Of a DNA stretch of 64,000 nt, positions 17,024-26,185 are shown piece by piece. Numbering within the stretch: the stretch's first letter is position 1; each line of letters opens with the position of its first letter. The notes below the pieces were generated by a model, which was not told the origin of the DNA, ran no database searches, and saw only the letters and a list, made by a program, of their open reading frames with translations. The position numbers and the translations under genes are program-made. Source of the stretch: Acidipropionibacterium thoenii DSM 20276 (lineage in GTDB: Bacteria; Actinomycetota; Actinomycetes; Propionibacteriales; Propionibacteriaceae); the NCBI RefSeq assembly GCF_000423445.1, contig NZ_AUHZ01000014.1, positions 32,091 to 96,090 of the forward strand. Reading direction: 5' to 3'.

Positions 17024-17971
17024 TCAGCGGGCCGGCTGGCGCTCACCCAGCGGCGAGGACCGCGTGTAGGCCTGCTGGGTCTGCGTCTGGGTCGTCTGCT
17101 GCGAGGAACCGGCGCCACCGGAATCGGGCGAGGCCGAGGAGCTGGTCGCCGAGGGGGACGGAGTCTGGACGTCCGAGGATCCTCCGGGATCCGAAGGCGA
17201 GCTCTCGTCCTCACTGGGAGTGGGGGTGGGAGTCGGCGTCGGAGTGGGAGTGGGAGTGGGCGTGGACGGGGTGACAGGAGGCCGGGTAGGCGAGGAGGTC
17301 GCGGGCCTGCTGGGAACGGTCACCGGGGGCTGACCGCCGGTCGACGTCGGTGCCGTGGTCGGCAGGTTGGTGGGCTGATCGCTGGACTGACCCCCCGAGG
17401 TCTGGGTGCCGCTGGTCGGCCTCGAGCTCGTCGGGCCGCCCTCAGCCGAGGGCCACCGATGCGTCGACGACCGGCCGCTGGTCGCGTGTGGGCCCGACCC
17501 GCTGTGACCGGCACCGGCGGCGTCGATCCCGGTCGGCGGGGTGACGGGGGGCGATGCGGGGGGCCGCGACGCCGGGTCGACCACCAGGGAGGCCCAGCTG
17601 GAGTAGGCGCCCGCCGCGCTGACGGCCGCCACCCTCACTCGCACGCTGTGCGCCGACGGCGGCCAGTTGAGAGTGACCGAGGTGACGCCGACCCGGGTGG
17701 TGTCTCCCCCATCGGGGTAGACCTCGAAGACCGAGGCCGATGGGTCGTCGGACCATGCCAGGGTGAACCTGGACCCGTCATTGGAGACCAGGTGAAGATT
17801 TCTGACGGCGGCGGGGGCCGAAGCGCCCTGAGCAGCCACCGAGGGCAGGGCGACGCCGGCTCTGCGGAGCGGAGTCGCGGTATCGCGCGAGCCGATCATG
17901 GCGGCGTCGACCACCCCGACTGCCCCGATGGAGGCAGCCGCAACGATCAGAACGACCCAGCGGCGCTTCAT
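17024..17971 (-). CDS. Exported protein with fibronectin-III-like domain and Thr-Pro tail
   Basis: In this 315-residue product, residues 1-24 form a signal or anchor segment (MKRRWVVLIVAAASIGAVG). Residues about 50-130 look like one FN3 domain (APAAVRNLHLVSNDGSRFTL through SWASLVV), and the rest is low-complexity Ser/Thr/Pro with a run of Thr-Pro dipeptides near residue 240. It ends without an LPxTG motif, so it is probably membrane-anchored or released at the surface. The Thr-Pro run is encoded by a purine/GT-rich repeat (about 17215-17270) that is prone to length change. No function is known. Confidence 0.75.
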   Translation of the reverse strand: MKRRWVVLIVAAASIGAVGVVDAAMIGSRDTATPLRRAGVALPSVAAQGASAPAAVRNLHLVSNDGSRFTLAWSDDPSASVFEVYPDGGDTTRVGVTSVTLNWPPSAHSVRVRVAAVSAAGAYSSWASLVVDPASRPPASPPVTPPTGIDAAGAGHSGSGPHATSGRSSTHRWPSAEGGPTSSRPTSGTQTSGGQSSDQPTNLPTTAPTSTGGQPPVTVPSRPATSSPTRPPVTPSTPTPTPTPTPTPTPTPSEDESSPSDPGGSSDVQTPSPSATSSSASPDSGGAGSSQQTTQTQTQQAYTRSSPLGERQPAR

Positions 17972-18124
17972 GAAGACCTACGCTATCCGAATTCGAGGCA
18001 AAAACTAAGTATTTCACCATGCTTCTCTCAGCGAAACCTTCGGACTCACCCGATGTGGAGAGCCGACTGGATCCGGCCGCGCCGGGGCCCCGAAGCTCCG
18101 GTCGGCCCCCCCCTCCGAGCCGCG

Positions 18125-19084
18125 TCAGCTGAACTGGTAGGTGCTGTGGGCCCGGCCCAGGGCGTCGGCCGAGAAGATCCAGGAGCCGCCGTCGCCGCCG
18201 AAGTCATTGGTGCAGATCAGCAGGGTCGAGGTACCGGGAATGATCATCGGATGGGTGGATCGGCGGTGGTGTCCCAGCTCCCGGTCGGGCAGCAGGACCT
18301 GCTTGACGAGCACTCCTTCGGGGTCGAAGCACAGCACCCGGCCCTGCTCGTACATCGCCACGTAGAGATTGCCGTCGGCGTCGACCGAGCAGGAGTCCGG
18401 TCCCTCCAGCCCGGCGAAGGTGTAGGGCACCGCGGTGCCATAGGGCGGGATCGAGACCCGGTCACCCTCCAGCTGGATGCAGTGCAGCCGGTTGGCGGCC
18501 ATCTCGGTGACCCACAGCCGGTGCTCATCGGGGGACAGCGCCAGGCCGTTGGGGGTGGCCAGGTTCGGCACCACGGCGGTGATCTGTGAGCCGTCGACCG
18601 GTCCTGCCCCGAGGGCATCGCCGGACACGTGGTAGATCCCGCCGGTGGGATCGAACACCGGGCCGGTGAAGTCGGAGAAGTAGAAACCGCCATCGGAGTC
18701 GAAGACCATGTCATCGGGGACGTAGCCGAGCTCGGGGCCGACGATGGTCTCGAGCTCGCTGCCGTCGGGAGCCATCGCCACGATCGACCCGTTGTCGCGC
18801 ATATTGGCCAGGCAGCAGACGAACAGCCGGCCGTCCCGGTGGATCTTGAGAGCCGCGGGATTCTCCCCGGTGAGGGTGGCCAGCACGGTGAGCTTCCTGC
18901 CGGTCATCTCCAGCTTGTAGACATTGCCCTCGAAGACGTCGACGAGGTGCAGATCGCCGGCCCGGTCGAAGCACAGTCCCTCGAGCTGCTTGTTCTCCGC
19001 ACTGATCTGGAACCAGGGTGCGGCGACCTCGGCGGGGACCTCTCGCTCGCTGCACGGGATCCCGGACAGTTCCTTGACGCTCAT
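18125..19084 (-). CDS. SMP-30/gluconolactonase-family protein
   Basis: This 319-residue six-bladed beta-propeller of the SMP-30 family carries the metal-site strands ENKQLEGLCFDRAGDLHLVD, PDDMVFDSDGGFYFSDF and TPNGLALSPDEHRLWVTE. Family members hydrolyse lactones such as gluconolactone with a divalent ion. There is no signal peptide. The ATG follows GGAGAA. It stands alone on the minus strand, divergent from catalase across 526 bp. The substrate cannot be read from the sequence. Confidence 0.85.
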   Translation of the reverse strand: MSVKELSGIPCSEREVPAEVAAPWFQISAENKQLEGLCFDRAGDLHLVDVFEGNVYKLEMTGRKLTVLATLTGENPAALKIHRDGRLFVCCLANMRDNGSIVAMAPDGSELETIVGPELGYVPDDMVFDSDGGFYFSDFTGPVFDPTGGIYHVSGDALGAGPVDGSQITAVVPNLATPNGLALSPDEHRLWVTEMAANRLHCIQLEGDRVSIPPYGTAVPYTFAGLEGPDSCSVDADGNLYVAMYEQGRVLCFDPEGVLVKQVLLPDRELGHHRRSTHPMIIPGTSTLLICTNDFGGDGGSWIFSADALGRAHSTYQFS

Positions 19085-19610
19085 CGGTTCTCCACTCGGT
19101 TGCTGACATCTGGGTTGGACGCCGGGGCCGGCCGCTGGCCCGCGGCCGGCGTCGGCGACGACGCCATCGGCATCGGCGGTCCGCCCACGCAGACCGTTGC
19201 CAGCCTAGGCGATCGGTGTGCCCGTCGCCGACGGCGCCTTTGATCGGAGCCGATCGGTGGGTACTGTGCCCATAAGGCGGTCCCGATCCAATGGCAATGA
19301 AATGCGTCTCGGGGGACGGTGATGGGGGCATCATGATGGCACTGGAATATGGTCGTACCAATTTCTCGACGAGCGCGCGATCTCTGATTTCTGAGGACTC
19401 CGCTCACTCCGAACCAGGAATTCCCAGCGATCTCCGTACACCGGAATCGATCCGGCAGCGTGGCCGACACCGAACTCCTGGTGAGCGCCTCGTCACCTGG
19501 ATATCAGATGAAGGACCGACCAGCCCGATATCCGGACCTCCTGGCCCACGGCACAGATCCGGGGAGCAGCGCATTCCGGAAACCACCCACCACACCGAAG
19601 GCGGCATTTC
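19085..19610. other. Intergenic region between SMP-30 and catalase
   Basis: No convincing gene was found. The only notable item is a possible plus-strand promoter, TTGATC (19240-19245) with a 16-nt spacer to TACTGT (19262-19267), which would give the catalase mRNA a long leader. A plus-strand frame of about 107 codons here is not protein-like. Confidence 0.35.
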
Positions 19611-21701
19611 ATGACATCCGACCAGCAGCGTCCCGACCCCGAGGCACCCGGCCAGCAGGGGGACTTCCTCACCACCTCCCAGGGTGCCCGCCTGCGCGAC
19701 ACCGACCACTCCCTCAAGGCCGGTGCCCGCGGCCCGGTCCTGCTCCAGGACCACCATCTGCGGGAGAAGATCACCCACTTCGACCATGAGCGCATTCCCG
19801 AGCGGGTGGTCCATGCCCGCGGGGCCGCCGCGCACGGCGTCTTCGAGAGCTACGGGACGGCCGAGGAGGTGACCTCGGCGGCCTTCCTGCGCAAGGGAGC
19901 GATCACCCCGACCTTCACCCGGTTCTCCACCGTCCTGGGCTCGCGCGGCTCGGCCGACACGGTGCGCGACACCCGGGGTTTCGCGACGAAGTTCTACACC
20001 GAGGAGGGCACCTTCGACCTGGTCGGCAACAACATCCCGGTGTTCTTCATCCAGGACGGCATCAAGTTCCCCGACATCATCCATGCCGCCAAGCCCCATC
20101 CCGACCGGGAGATCCCCCAGGCGCAGTCGGCCCATGACACTTTCTGGGACTTCGTCTCGCTGCACCCCGAGGCCCAGCACCACACCCTGTGGAATATGTC
20201 GGACCGCGGGATCCCGCGCTCCTACCGGATGATGGAGGGTTTCGGGATCCACACCTTCCGGCTCATCGGCCAGGACGGCCGGACCTCCTTGGTCAAGTGG
20301 CACTGGAAGCCACGCCTGGGCGTCCACTCCCTCACCTGGGAGGAGGCGCAGATGGTCTCCGGCATCGATCCGGACTTCCACCGCCGCGATCTGGCAGACG
20401 CCATCGACGCCGGCTCCTTCCCGCAGTGGGAGCTGGGTATTCAGGTCTTCCCCGACAACGAGGAACAGAGTTTCGAGGGGATCGACCTGCTGGACCCGAC
20501 CAAGTTCGTTCCCGAGGAGCTGGCGCCGGTCCAGCTGGTCGGCAGGCTCACCCTCAACCGCAATCCTCGCAACTACTTCGCCGAGACCGAGCAGGTGGCC
20601 TTCCATCCGGGCAATCTTCCGCCCGGCATCGACGTCACCGACGACCCGCTGCTGCAGGTGAGGCTGTTCTCCTACCAGGACACCCAGCTCACCCGGCTGG
20701 GCGGTCCCAACTGGAACCAGCTGCCGATCAACCGGCCGCACGCGCCGGTCGATGACATGCTGCGGGACGGGTACGGGCAGCAGGACATCCACCAGGGCAT
20801 CGCCCCCTACCGACCCAACAGCCTCGGCGGGGGCTGCCCGTTCACCGCCGGTGACGCCGACCGGCCGTTCACCGACGCCCCGGTGCGCATCCCCGAGACG
20901 GTCAAGAACCGCGAGCTGTCGGCCAGCTTCTCCGACCACTACTCCCAGGCGAGGCTGTTCTGGACGAGTATGACGCCGGTGGAGCGCCAGCACATCGTCG
21001 GCGCCTACTCCTTCGAGTTGAGCAAGTGCCGGGCCCCGGAGGTCCGTCGGCGCCAGCTCGAGTGCCTGGCCAGGATCGACGGGGATCTGTGCCAGCAGGT
21101 GGCCGATGCCCTGGGGGAGGATGCCCCCGCCCCCGACCAGCCATTGGCCGAGGTGACGCCGAGCCCGGCGTTGAGCCAGCTGGGCCGCCGCTGGCCGGTG
21201 GACGGCCGCATGATCGGCCTGGTCGTCGGATCCGATCAGGACCGGGCGGAGCTGGACGCGGTCCTCGGATGGATCGACGAGCACTCCATGACGCCGGTCC
21301 TGGTGGCGCCGCACGGTGGATCGGTGGCGGGCCATCCGGTCGACGAGACCTTCGCCACCGCCCGCTCGGTGCAGTTCGACGCGCTGCTGCTGGCCGGCGA
21401 CCCCGTCGCCACCCCCGACCCGGACCAGAAGGCCGATGCCCCGGCACCGGCGGGCGATGATCCGCGGATCACCCTGATGGTCGAGGAGTGCTGGCGCCAT
21501 GCGAAGGCGATCGGGGCCTGGGGTCAGGGCCGGCGAGTGCTGGACGAGGCGGTGGAGGCCGGCCCCGGCGTCGTCGAGGACCAGCAGCCCCCCGCCGTCC
21601 TGTCGGCGGTCACCGAGCTGCTGGCAGCACACCGCGTCTGGGAGCGCTTCACCCCCGAACTGCCGGCTGGCGGATCCACCGATCCGACCGCCCGGCCCTG
21701 A
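19611..21701 (+). CDS. katE: Large-subunit heme catalase (HPII type)
   Basis: This 696-residue clade-2 catalase decomposes hydrogen peroxide. The distal site is in ERVVHARGAAAHG near residue 64 (the catalytic His), the Asn is in LVGNNIPVFFIQDG, and the proximal heme Tyr is in RLFSYQDTQLTRLG near residue 362. The C-terminal 150 residues (from GRMIGLVVGSDQD) form the DJ-1/PfpI-like flavodoxin domain that defines large catalases. The small KGG stress protein and an SDR of the same stress class lie a few kilobases downstream, which suggests a stationary-phase or stress region. Confidence 0.95.
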   Translation: MTSDQQRPDPEAPGQQGDFLTTSQGARLRDTDHSLKAGARGPVLLQDHHLREKITHFDHERIPERVVHARGAAAHGVFESYGTAEEVTSAAFLRKGAITPTFTRFSTVLGSRGSADTVRDTRGFATKFYTEEGTFDLVGNNIPVFFIQDGIKFPDIIHAAKPHPDREIPQAQSAHDTFWDFVSLHPEAQHHTLWNMSDRGIPRSYRMMEGFGIHTFRLIGQDGRTSLVKWHWKPRLGVHSLTWEEAQMVSGIDPDFHRRDLADAIDAGSFPQWELGIQVFPDNEEQSFEGIDLLDPTKFVPEELAPVQLVGRLTLNRNPRNYFAETEQVAFHPGNLPPGIDVTDDPLLQVRLFSYQDTQLTRLGGPNWNQLPINRPHAPVDDMLRDGYGQQDIHQGIAPYRPNSLGGGCPFTAGDADRPFTDAPVRIPETVKNRELSASFSDHYSQARLFWTSMTPVERQHIVGAYSFELSKCRAPEVRRRQLECLARIDGDLCQQVADALGEDAPAPDQPLAEVTPSPALSQLGRRWPVDGRMIGLVVGSDQDRAELDAVLGWIDEHSMTPVLVAPHGGSVAGHPVDETFATARSVQFDALLLAGDPVATPDPDQKADAPAPAGDDPRITLMVEECWRHAKAIGAWGQGRRVLDEAVEAGPGVVEDQQPPAVLSAVTELLAAHRVWERFTPELPAGGSTDPTARP

Positions 21702-21760
21702 GCCGGTTGCGCATGATCTGCGCCGGCAGGCTCGGAGGACGGCTGGGGTCCGGCCGGGGA

Positions 21761-22762
21761 CTAGGCCGGCTCCGCCTCCTCCGGCGGAAAGGCCTGGTGC
21801 TCCGGTAGCGCAGGCAGCGGTGCGACGACGACGTCGTGGATCTTCCAGTCCAGACTCCGCAGGGCCTCGACCAGATCGGCGCACCGCTGCACCGAGAACT
21901 GCCGAGGATCTGTCGGCACCACGAAGACCTCGACATGGAACAGATGCCCCTCGTCACGGACCCGGCTCCTGACGGCGTCCACCCACGGCTGGCAGGCGGC
22001 CAGCTCGTCGATCCGTCGCAGCAGCGGGTGCGGGCGGGCGTCATCGAAGGTGCGCGCCCGCCGGTCGGTGAGCCCCCCGATCGCCGAACGCAGGTTGGAC
22101 ACCCCATCGCGCACGATCCCCGCAGACACCACGACGGCGGCCGTGGCATCGGCCCACCACCAGCCCAGACCGACTCCCAGCACGCCGACGATGGTGGCCA
22201 GAGCCGAGGTCCAGTTGGCCCGGCTCATCGCCGCGTCCGCGTAGAGCACCTTGTCGTGCAGCGGCTCGGCGAGTTTCATCTTGAAGTGTCCGAGCACGAT
22301 CGGCGAGACATTGGTGACAGCCATCACGACGACCATCAGCCAGCCGGCCCACAGCGCGTGGCCGCCGATCACCACGATGCCGATCGGCGGCCGTTCCACC
22401 GTCACCAGGCTGATCAGCGAGTCGACCGCCAGATAGCCTCCCATCGCGAGCAGCGCCGTGGCGGCGACCAGATGGGCCACGCCGATGGAGCGGTGGAAGC
22501 CGTAGGGGTGGTCGGCGCTGGGACTCCTGCGGATCCGGTGGCTGGCGACCAGGAACGCGGCCGGCGGCAGCAGAGACAGCGCATCGTCGATCCAGGCCAC
22601 CTTCATCGCCTGGGACTGGCCCGAGACCACGCCCACCAGCACAGCGATCACCAGCTGAGACGCCACTGTCAGCCATTCCAGCCGGATCGCAGCCCGCAGG
22701 GTGCGCTGGAGCGGCTCGGGGAGTTCGCGTCCGTCACCGGTGCCGCGAGAGCCGGCCGTCAT
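21761..22762 (-). CDS. Cation diffusion facilitator-like transporter
   Basis: This 333-residue protein has about five to six membrane spans from residue 25 and a cytoplasmic C-terminal ferredoxin-like domain (from RRIDELAACQPWVDAV). HPYGFHRSIGVAHL is the CDF signature. The usual metal ligands are altered: the TM2 position reads WIDDALSLLPP instead of the HxxxD type, and TM5 reads DAAMSRANWTS with Asp then Asn. Transport of an unusual cation, or a non-transport role, is therefore possible. The ATG overlaps the stop of the upstream lipoprotein gene (ATGA), so the two are translated together. Confidence 0.85.
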   Translation of the reverse strand: MTAGSRGTGDGRELPEPLQRTLRAAIRLEWLTVASQLVIAVLVGVVSGQSQAMKVAWIDDALSLLPPAAFLVASHRIRRSPSADHPYGFHRSIGVAHLVAATALLAMGGYLAVDSLISLVTVERPPIGIVVIGGHALWAGWLMVVVMAVTNVSPIVLGHFKMKLAEPLHDKVLYADAAMSRANWTSALATIVGVLGVGLGWWWADATAAVVVSAGIVRDGVSNLRSAIGGLTDRRARTFDDARPHPLLRRIDELAACQPWVDAVRSRVRDEGHLFHVEVFVVPTDPRQFSVQRCADLVEALRSLDWKIHDVVVAPLPALPEHQAFPPEEAEPA

Positions 22763-23250
22763 CGCCGGTCCTGATGCGCCAGGAACCGTTCCAGCGAGAC
22801 GAGCAGGGCATTCTCTCCCGGCCGGGTCGCCATCACCATCTTCACGGAGTCGCCGTTCGGGCTCTGCACGGTGGCATAGGGCCTGGTGAAGGCCATCTTC
22901 TCGGTCCACGGCGAGCTCGAGGTGAGGCCGCCGATCACGACATCGAGCTGACCCTCGTCGATCTCCTCGGCCAGCACGCTCTCGGCGCCGACCCGCCACC
23001 GCACCGTGGCGCCGATGCTGGCGGCGTAACTCTCCACGAGCCGTGCCTCCGAACCGCCCACCTCGCCATCGGCGCCCACCTCGGTCCACGGCGGGTTGGC
23101 AGAGACACCCACTCGCAGGCTGCCACCGGTGGCCGCGCGCAGCGAGCCATGGGTGTCGCGGGGGTACTGGGCCCCGCAGCCGGCCCCGACCATCAGGATC
23201 ACTGAGGCGAGCAGGGCGATCACCGCTCGCTGCGCCCACCGTCGCGTCAT
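22759..23250 (-). CDS. Short solute-binding-like lipoprotein coupled to the CDF protein
   Basis: The product has 163 residues. A signal peptide ends in a lipobox (VGAGC, Cys 25), followed by a family-3 solute-binding lobe: GSLRVGVSANPPWTEVGADG, then GQLDVVIGGLTSSSPW and FTRPYA. Normal family-3 proteins have about 250 residues; here lobe 2 is missing and the chain goes straight to a C-terminal helix (ENALLVSLERFLAHQ). There are no ABC genes nearby. Instead the gene is coupled by ATGA to a CDF-like transporter, so it may be an envelope sensor or accessory of that protein. Function unproven. Confidence 0.8.
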   Translation of the reverse strand: MTRRWAQRAVIALLASVILMVGAGCGAQYPRDTHGSLRAATGGSLRVGVSANPPWTEVGADGEVGGSEARLVESYAASIGATVRWRVGAESVLAEEIDEGQLDVVIGGLTSSSPWTEKMAFTRPYATVQSPNGDSVKMVMATRPGENALLVSLERFLAHQDRR

Positions 23251-23621
23251 CCCTGCCCCTCGCCACTCCGCCCCCGGATCGTCGCACGGTACCGCGGCAC
23301 CCGTTCACCAGGAGCTGTCAGCACCGTGATTCGCGGCCCTGATCCGCGACCTTGCGTGCGCGATACCCCAGGAATTCACTCAGTGTCCTACCCCATCGGT
23401 GGGCCGCCTCTCACCCCTATGGGTGAGGCCGTCAGATCCTGGAGTCCGTACCGTGGTTGATATCTCGACGAGAACGTCGCGGAACAATGACCGTCCGCGT
23501 TTCGCCCGCCAGTGGCACACGACCGAGGAATTCGCGGTGGATGCCACATCTCGTGGAGTGGTTGGACCCCCAATGAGATGACATGTCCCATTGGGAGGAG
23601 AAGGACGGAGAGGAGTACACC
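23251..23621. other. Intergenic region upstream of the KGG protein
   Basis: These 371 bp separate divergent genes. I see no coding frame with protein-like composition and no clear operator. A long AT-richer stretch around 23540-23600 and the GGAGAGGAG ribosome site just before 23622 are the only signals. Confidence 0.4.
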
Positions 23622-23879
23622 ATGGCTGACAAGAACAACTCAGGCCAGTTCGGCAATCGCTCGGACACCGAGGAGCAGGCCCGTAAGGGCGGCGAGCAGA
23701 GCACCGGAAAGTTCGGACAGAAGAATGCCGCCGACCCCAGCGAGGCCGCTCAGCAGAGCACCGGCAGGTTCGGACAGAAGAATGCCGCCGACCCCAGCGA
23801 GGCCGGCCGGCAGGGAGCCGAGGCTCAGCCCCACGCGGCGAAGGTCGAGGGTGGCAAGCACAGCCACGACGGCAACTGA
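23622..23879 (+). CDS. KGG-repeat (GsiB-like) stress protein
   Basis: This 85-residue, highly hydrophilic protein is built from KGG/GsiB-type repeats: an RSDTEEQARKGGEQSTGKFG unit, then two nearly identical 19-residue units containing QKNAADPSEA. The two units are also near-identical in DNA (57-bp period), so the gene expanded recently by tandem duplication. It ends with a His/Gly-rich tail. Such proteins are intrinsically disordered and accumulate in general stress or desiccation. A strong ribosome site (GGAGAGGAG) precedes the ATG, and a terminator follows 26 bp after the stop. Confidence 0.85.
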   Translation: MADKNNSGQFGNRSDTEEQARKGGEQSTGKFGQKNAADPSEAAQQSTGRFGQKNAADPSEAGRQGAEAQPHAAKVEGGKHSHDGN

Positions 23880-23904
23880 TCCCTGTTAACCCTGCGTTCC
23901 AATT

Positions 23905-23940
23905 GCGTGCCCGGAGGTCGGGAAAGACCTTCGGGCACGC
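23905..23940 (+). terminator. Rho-independent terminator after the KGG gene
   Basis: A 15-bp stem (23905-23919 with 23926-23940, one G-T pair) and a 6-nt loop are followed by TCCTTC. It separates the KGG gene from the SDR gene. Confidence 0.85.
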
Positions 23941-23961
23941 TCCTTCGAGAAAGGCCAGCAC

Positions 23962-24861
23962 ATGACTGATGAGACCCAGCTCACCTTCCAGAACCCGGTC
24001 ACCCGTTACCCGTCCATCTCACCGCCCGAGCAGTCACAGCAGGAGCCCGGGCTGGACCTGCAGCTGGACCCTCCCGCCGACCGTGGCGAGCAGAGCTATC
24101 GGGGCACCGGCCGACTGGAGGGCCGCAAGGCCCTCATCACCGGCGCCGACTCCGGGATCGGGGCGGCCGTCGCCATCGCCTTCTCACGGGAGGGAGCCGA
24201 TGTCGCGATCTCCTACCTGCCGGCCGAGGAGGAGGACGCGCTGCGGGTCGCCGAGCTCATCAAGGGGGCTGGAAGGCGTGCCGTCACAATCCCCGGCGAC
24301 CTCGCCGAGGCCACCTTCTGCTCGGATCTGGTGGAGAAGGCGGCATCGGAGCTCGGAGGGTTGGACGCGCTGGTCAACAATGCCGGCAAACAGATCTTCG
24401 TGGAGCATCTGGAGGACCTCACCGACGACCAGCTCACCGCCACCTATGAGGTGAACATCCTGGCCCAGTTCCGTATCGCACGGGCCGCGCTGCCCCACCT
24501 GGTCCCCGGTTCCACGATCGTCAACACGACGTCGATCCAGGCCTACCAGCCGAGCTCGCACCTCCTCGACTACGCCTCCACCAAGGCGGCCATCAACAAC
24601 TTCACCAAGGGGCTTGCCCAGCAGCTGGCCCCGCAGGGGATCAGGGTCAACGCAGTGGCTCCCGGCCCGATCTGGACACCGCTCCAGGTATCGGCGGGCC
24701 AGCCCACCGAGGCGCTGCCCTCCTTCGGTCAGAACACCCCCCTGGGCAGGGCCGGCCAGCCCACCGAGCTGGCACCCGCCTATGTCTTCCTCACCTCTGC
24801 CGAGTCGAGCTACGTGGTCGGCGAGACCCTCAACGTCAACGGCGGCAGCCCGACGCCCTGA
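23962..24861 (+). CDS. SDR-family oxidoreductase (general-stress type)
   Basis: This 299-residue classical SDR has a long N-terminal extension (QNPVTRYPSISPPEQSQQEP) that marks the YghA/YhdF-like stress subgroup. NAD(P) binding is at TGADSGIG near residue 57, NNAG near 140, the catalytic Tyr-Lys in YASTKAAINN near 195, and the substrate loop at VAPGPIWTPL. The substrate is unknown; relatives are induced by osmotic or ethanol stress. It lies just behind the KGG stress gene but has its own transcript because a terminator intervenes. The FAD reductase follows 81 bp later. Confidence 0.9.
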   Translation: MTDETQLTFQNPVTRYPSISPPEQSQQEPGLDLQLDPPADRGEQSYRGTGRLEGRKALITGADSGIGAAVAIAFSREGADVAISYLPAEEEDALRVAELIKGAGRRAVTIPGDLAEATFCSDLVEKAASELGGLDALVNNAGKQIFVEHLEDLTDDQLTATYEVNILAQFRIARAALPHLVPGSTIVNTTSIQAYQPSSHLLDYASTKAAINNFTKGLAQQLAPQGIRVNAVAPGPIWTPLQVSAGQPTEALPSFGQNTPLGRAGQPTELAPAYVFLTSAESSYVVGETLNVNGGSPTP

Positions 24862-24942
24862 CCCGACGGCGGCCGACGGGGATCGCCGACCGCCCCGACC
24901 AGCCATCACCGGTTCCGCCGGAACCGCCGTCAAGGAGAGCAG

Positions 24943-26145
24943 ATGAGACACTACGACTACCTGATCGTGGGCGGCGGGATGGCCGCGGACGCAGCTGCAC
25001 GGGGCATCAGGGAGCTCGACGTCGCGGGGGCACTGGGAATCCTCAGCGCGGACATCGATCCTCCCTACGCGCGGCCGGCGCTGAGCAAGAGGCTGTGGAC
25101 CGACATGCACTTCCCCTGGCACCGCGCCCTACTGGACACCCAGCAGGCCACCGGCGCCGACCTGCAACTCCAGACCAGAGTGACACGAATTCTCCGGACT
25201 GACCAGCAAGTCGTCACCGCCGCGGGCGAGACGATCGGCTACCAGCGCCTGCTGCTGGCCACCGGGCTCGTCCCCAGGACGCTGCCCGACGCCGAGTCCG
25301 GAACGGTGATCTACTACCGCAGCGCCGAGGACTACCGCCGGCTGATGAGTCTGTCGCTGTACCGTGACAGCTTCCTGGTGATCGGTGGCGGGTACATCGG
25401 TGCGGAGCTCGCCGCTGCCCTGGTCGGGCACGGCCGGCGGGTCACCCTCGTGCTGCCGGGTCAGATGCTGGGAGACACGATGTTCCCCGCCGACATCTGC
25501 CAGGAGTACCACCAGGAGTTCGCCGACGCCGGGGTCCGTCTCCTCACCGGCCACCGGGTCCGCCAGGTGCGACGCAGCGGCCCCTGCGAGGACGGTCTGC
25601 AGGTGGGCGTGACAGCTGTCCTCGACGACGGCCGCGAGATCACCGCCGATGCCGCGGTGGCCGGTCTGGGAGCGGTGCCCGACCTCGACATGGCGCGCGA
25701 GGCCGGGCTGAGTGTCGACGACGGAATCATCGTCGATGCTCACCTCAGGACGTCCGACCCGTCGATCTGGGCCGCCGGCGACATCGCCCGTTACCGCGAC
25801 GCCGTTCTGGGACCCACCCGGGTGGAGCACGTCGACAACGCCCAGACGATGGGCCGAGCCGCCGGGCGCGCGATGGCCGGCGACCCCGAGCCCTACGACT
25901 ACACCCCGTACATCTACTCCCGGGTGCTGGGCATCGACTGGCAGGCGATCGGGAAGCTGGACCCCTCCCTGGAGACTCTCACGACCACAATGCGCGACGG
26001 CGGACGCGTCGTCGCCTACATTCGTGACGGCCGGACGGTCGGGGTGCTGCTGTGGCAGATCGCCGACGGACTCGACGCCGCCAGATCGTTGCTGACTCGA
26101 CGGATCGAGAGTCCGGCCGACCTGGAGTCTGCTGTCCGGCGGTGA
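24943..26145 (+). CDS. FAD-dependent NAD(P)H oxidoreductase (ferredoxin/AIF-like)
   Basis: This 400-residue two-dinucleotide-fold flavoprotein binds FAD at YLIVGGGMAADAAARG (residues 6-21), NAD(P) at FLVIGGGYIGAELAAALVGHG near 146, and FAD again at DPSIWAAGDIA near 270. The C-terminal dimerisation domain resembles reductases for rubredoxin or ferredoxin. No conserved CxxC is present, so it is not a disulfide reductase. The start has AAGGAGAG 6-7 nt upstream. It may serve redox recycling with the preceding SDR (inference). Confidence 0.85.
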   Translation: MRHYDYLIVGGGMAADAAARGIRELDVAGALGILSADIDPPYARPALSKRLWTDMHFPWHRALLDTQQATGADLQLQTRVTRILRTDQQVVTAAGETIGYQRLLLATGLVPRTLPDAESGTVIYYRSAEDYRRLMSLSLYRDSFLVIGGGYIGAELAAALVGHGRRVTLVLPGQMLGDTMFPADICQEYHQEFADAGVRLLTGHRVRQVRRSGPCEDGLQVGVTAVLDDGREITADAAVAGLGAVPDLDMAREAGLSVDDGIIVDAHLRTSDPSIWAAGDIARYRDAVLGPTRVEHVDNAQTMGRAAGRAMAGDPEPYDYTPYIYSRVLGIDWQAIGKLDPSLETLTTTMRDGGRVVAYIRDGRTVGVLLWQIADGLDAARSLLTRRIESPADLESAVRR

Positions 26146-26185
26146 GGCCGCCGGACAGCGGCGCTGTGCCCGGTCGGTCCCGGGC

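Noticed and set aside
19404..21884. 826-codon minus-strand frame opposite catalase
   Set aside because: It is antisense to a full-length catalase with all motifs; the product has no recognisable domain.
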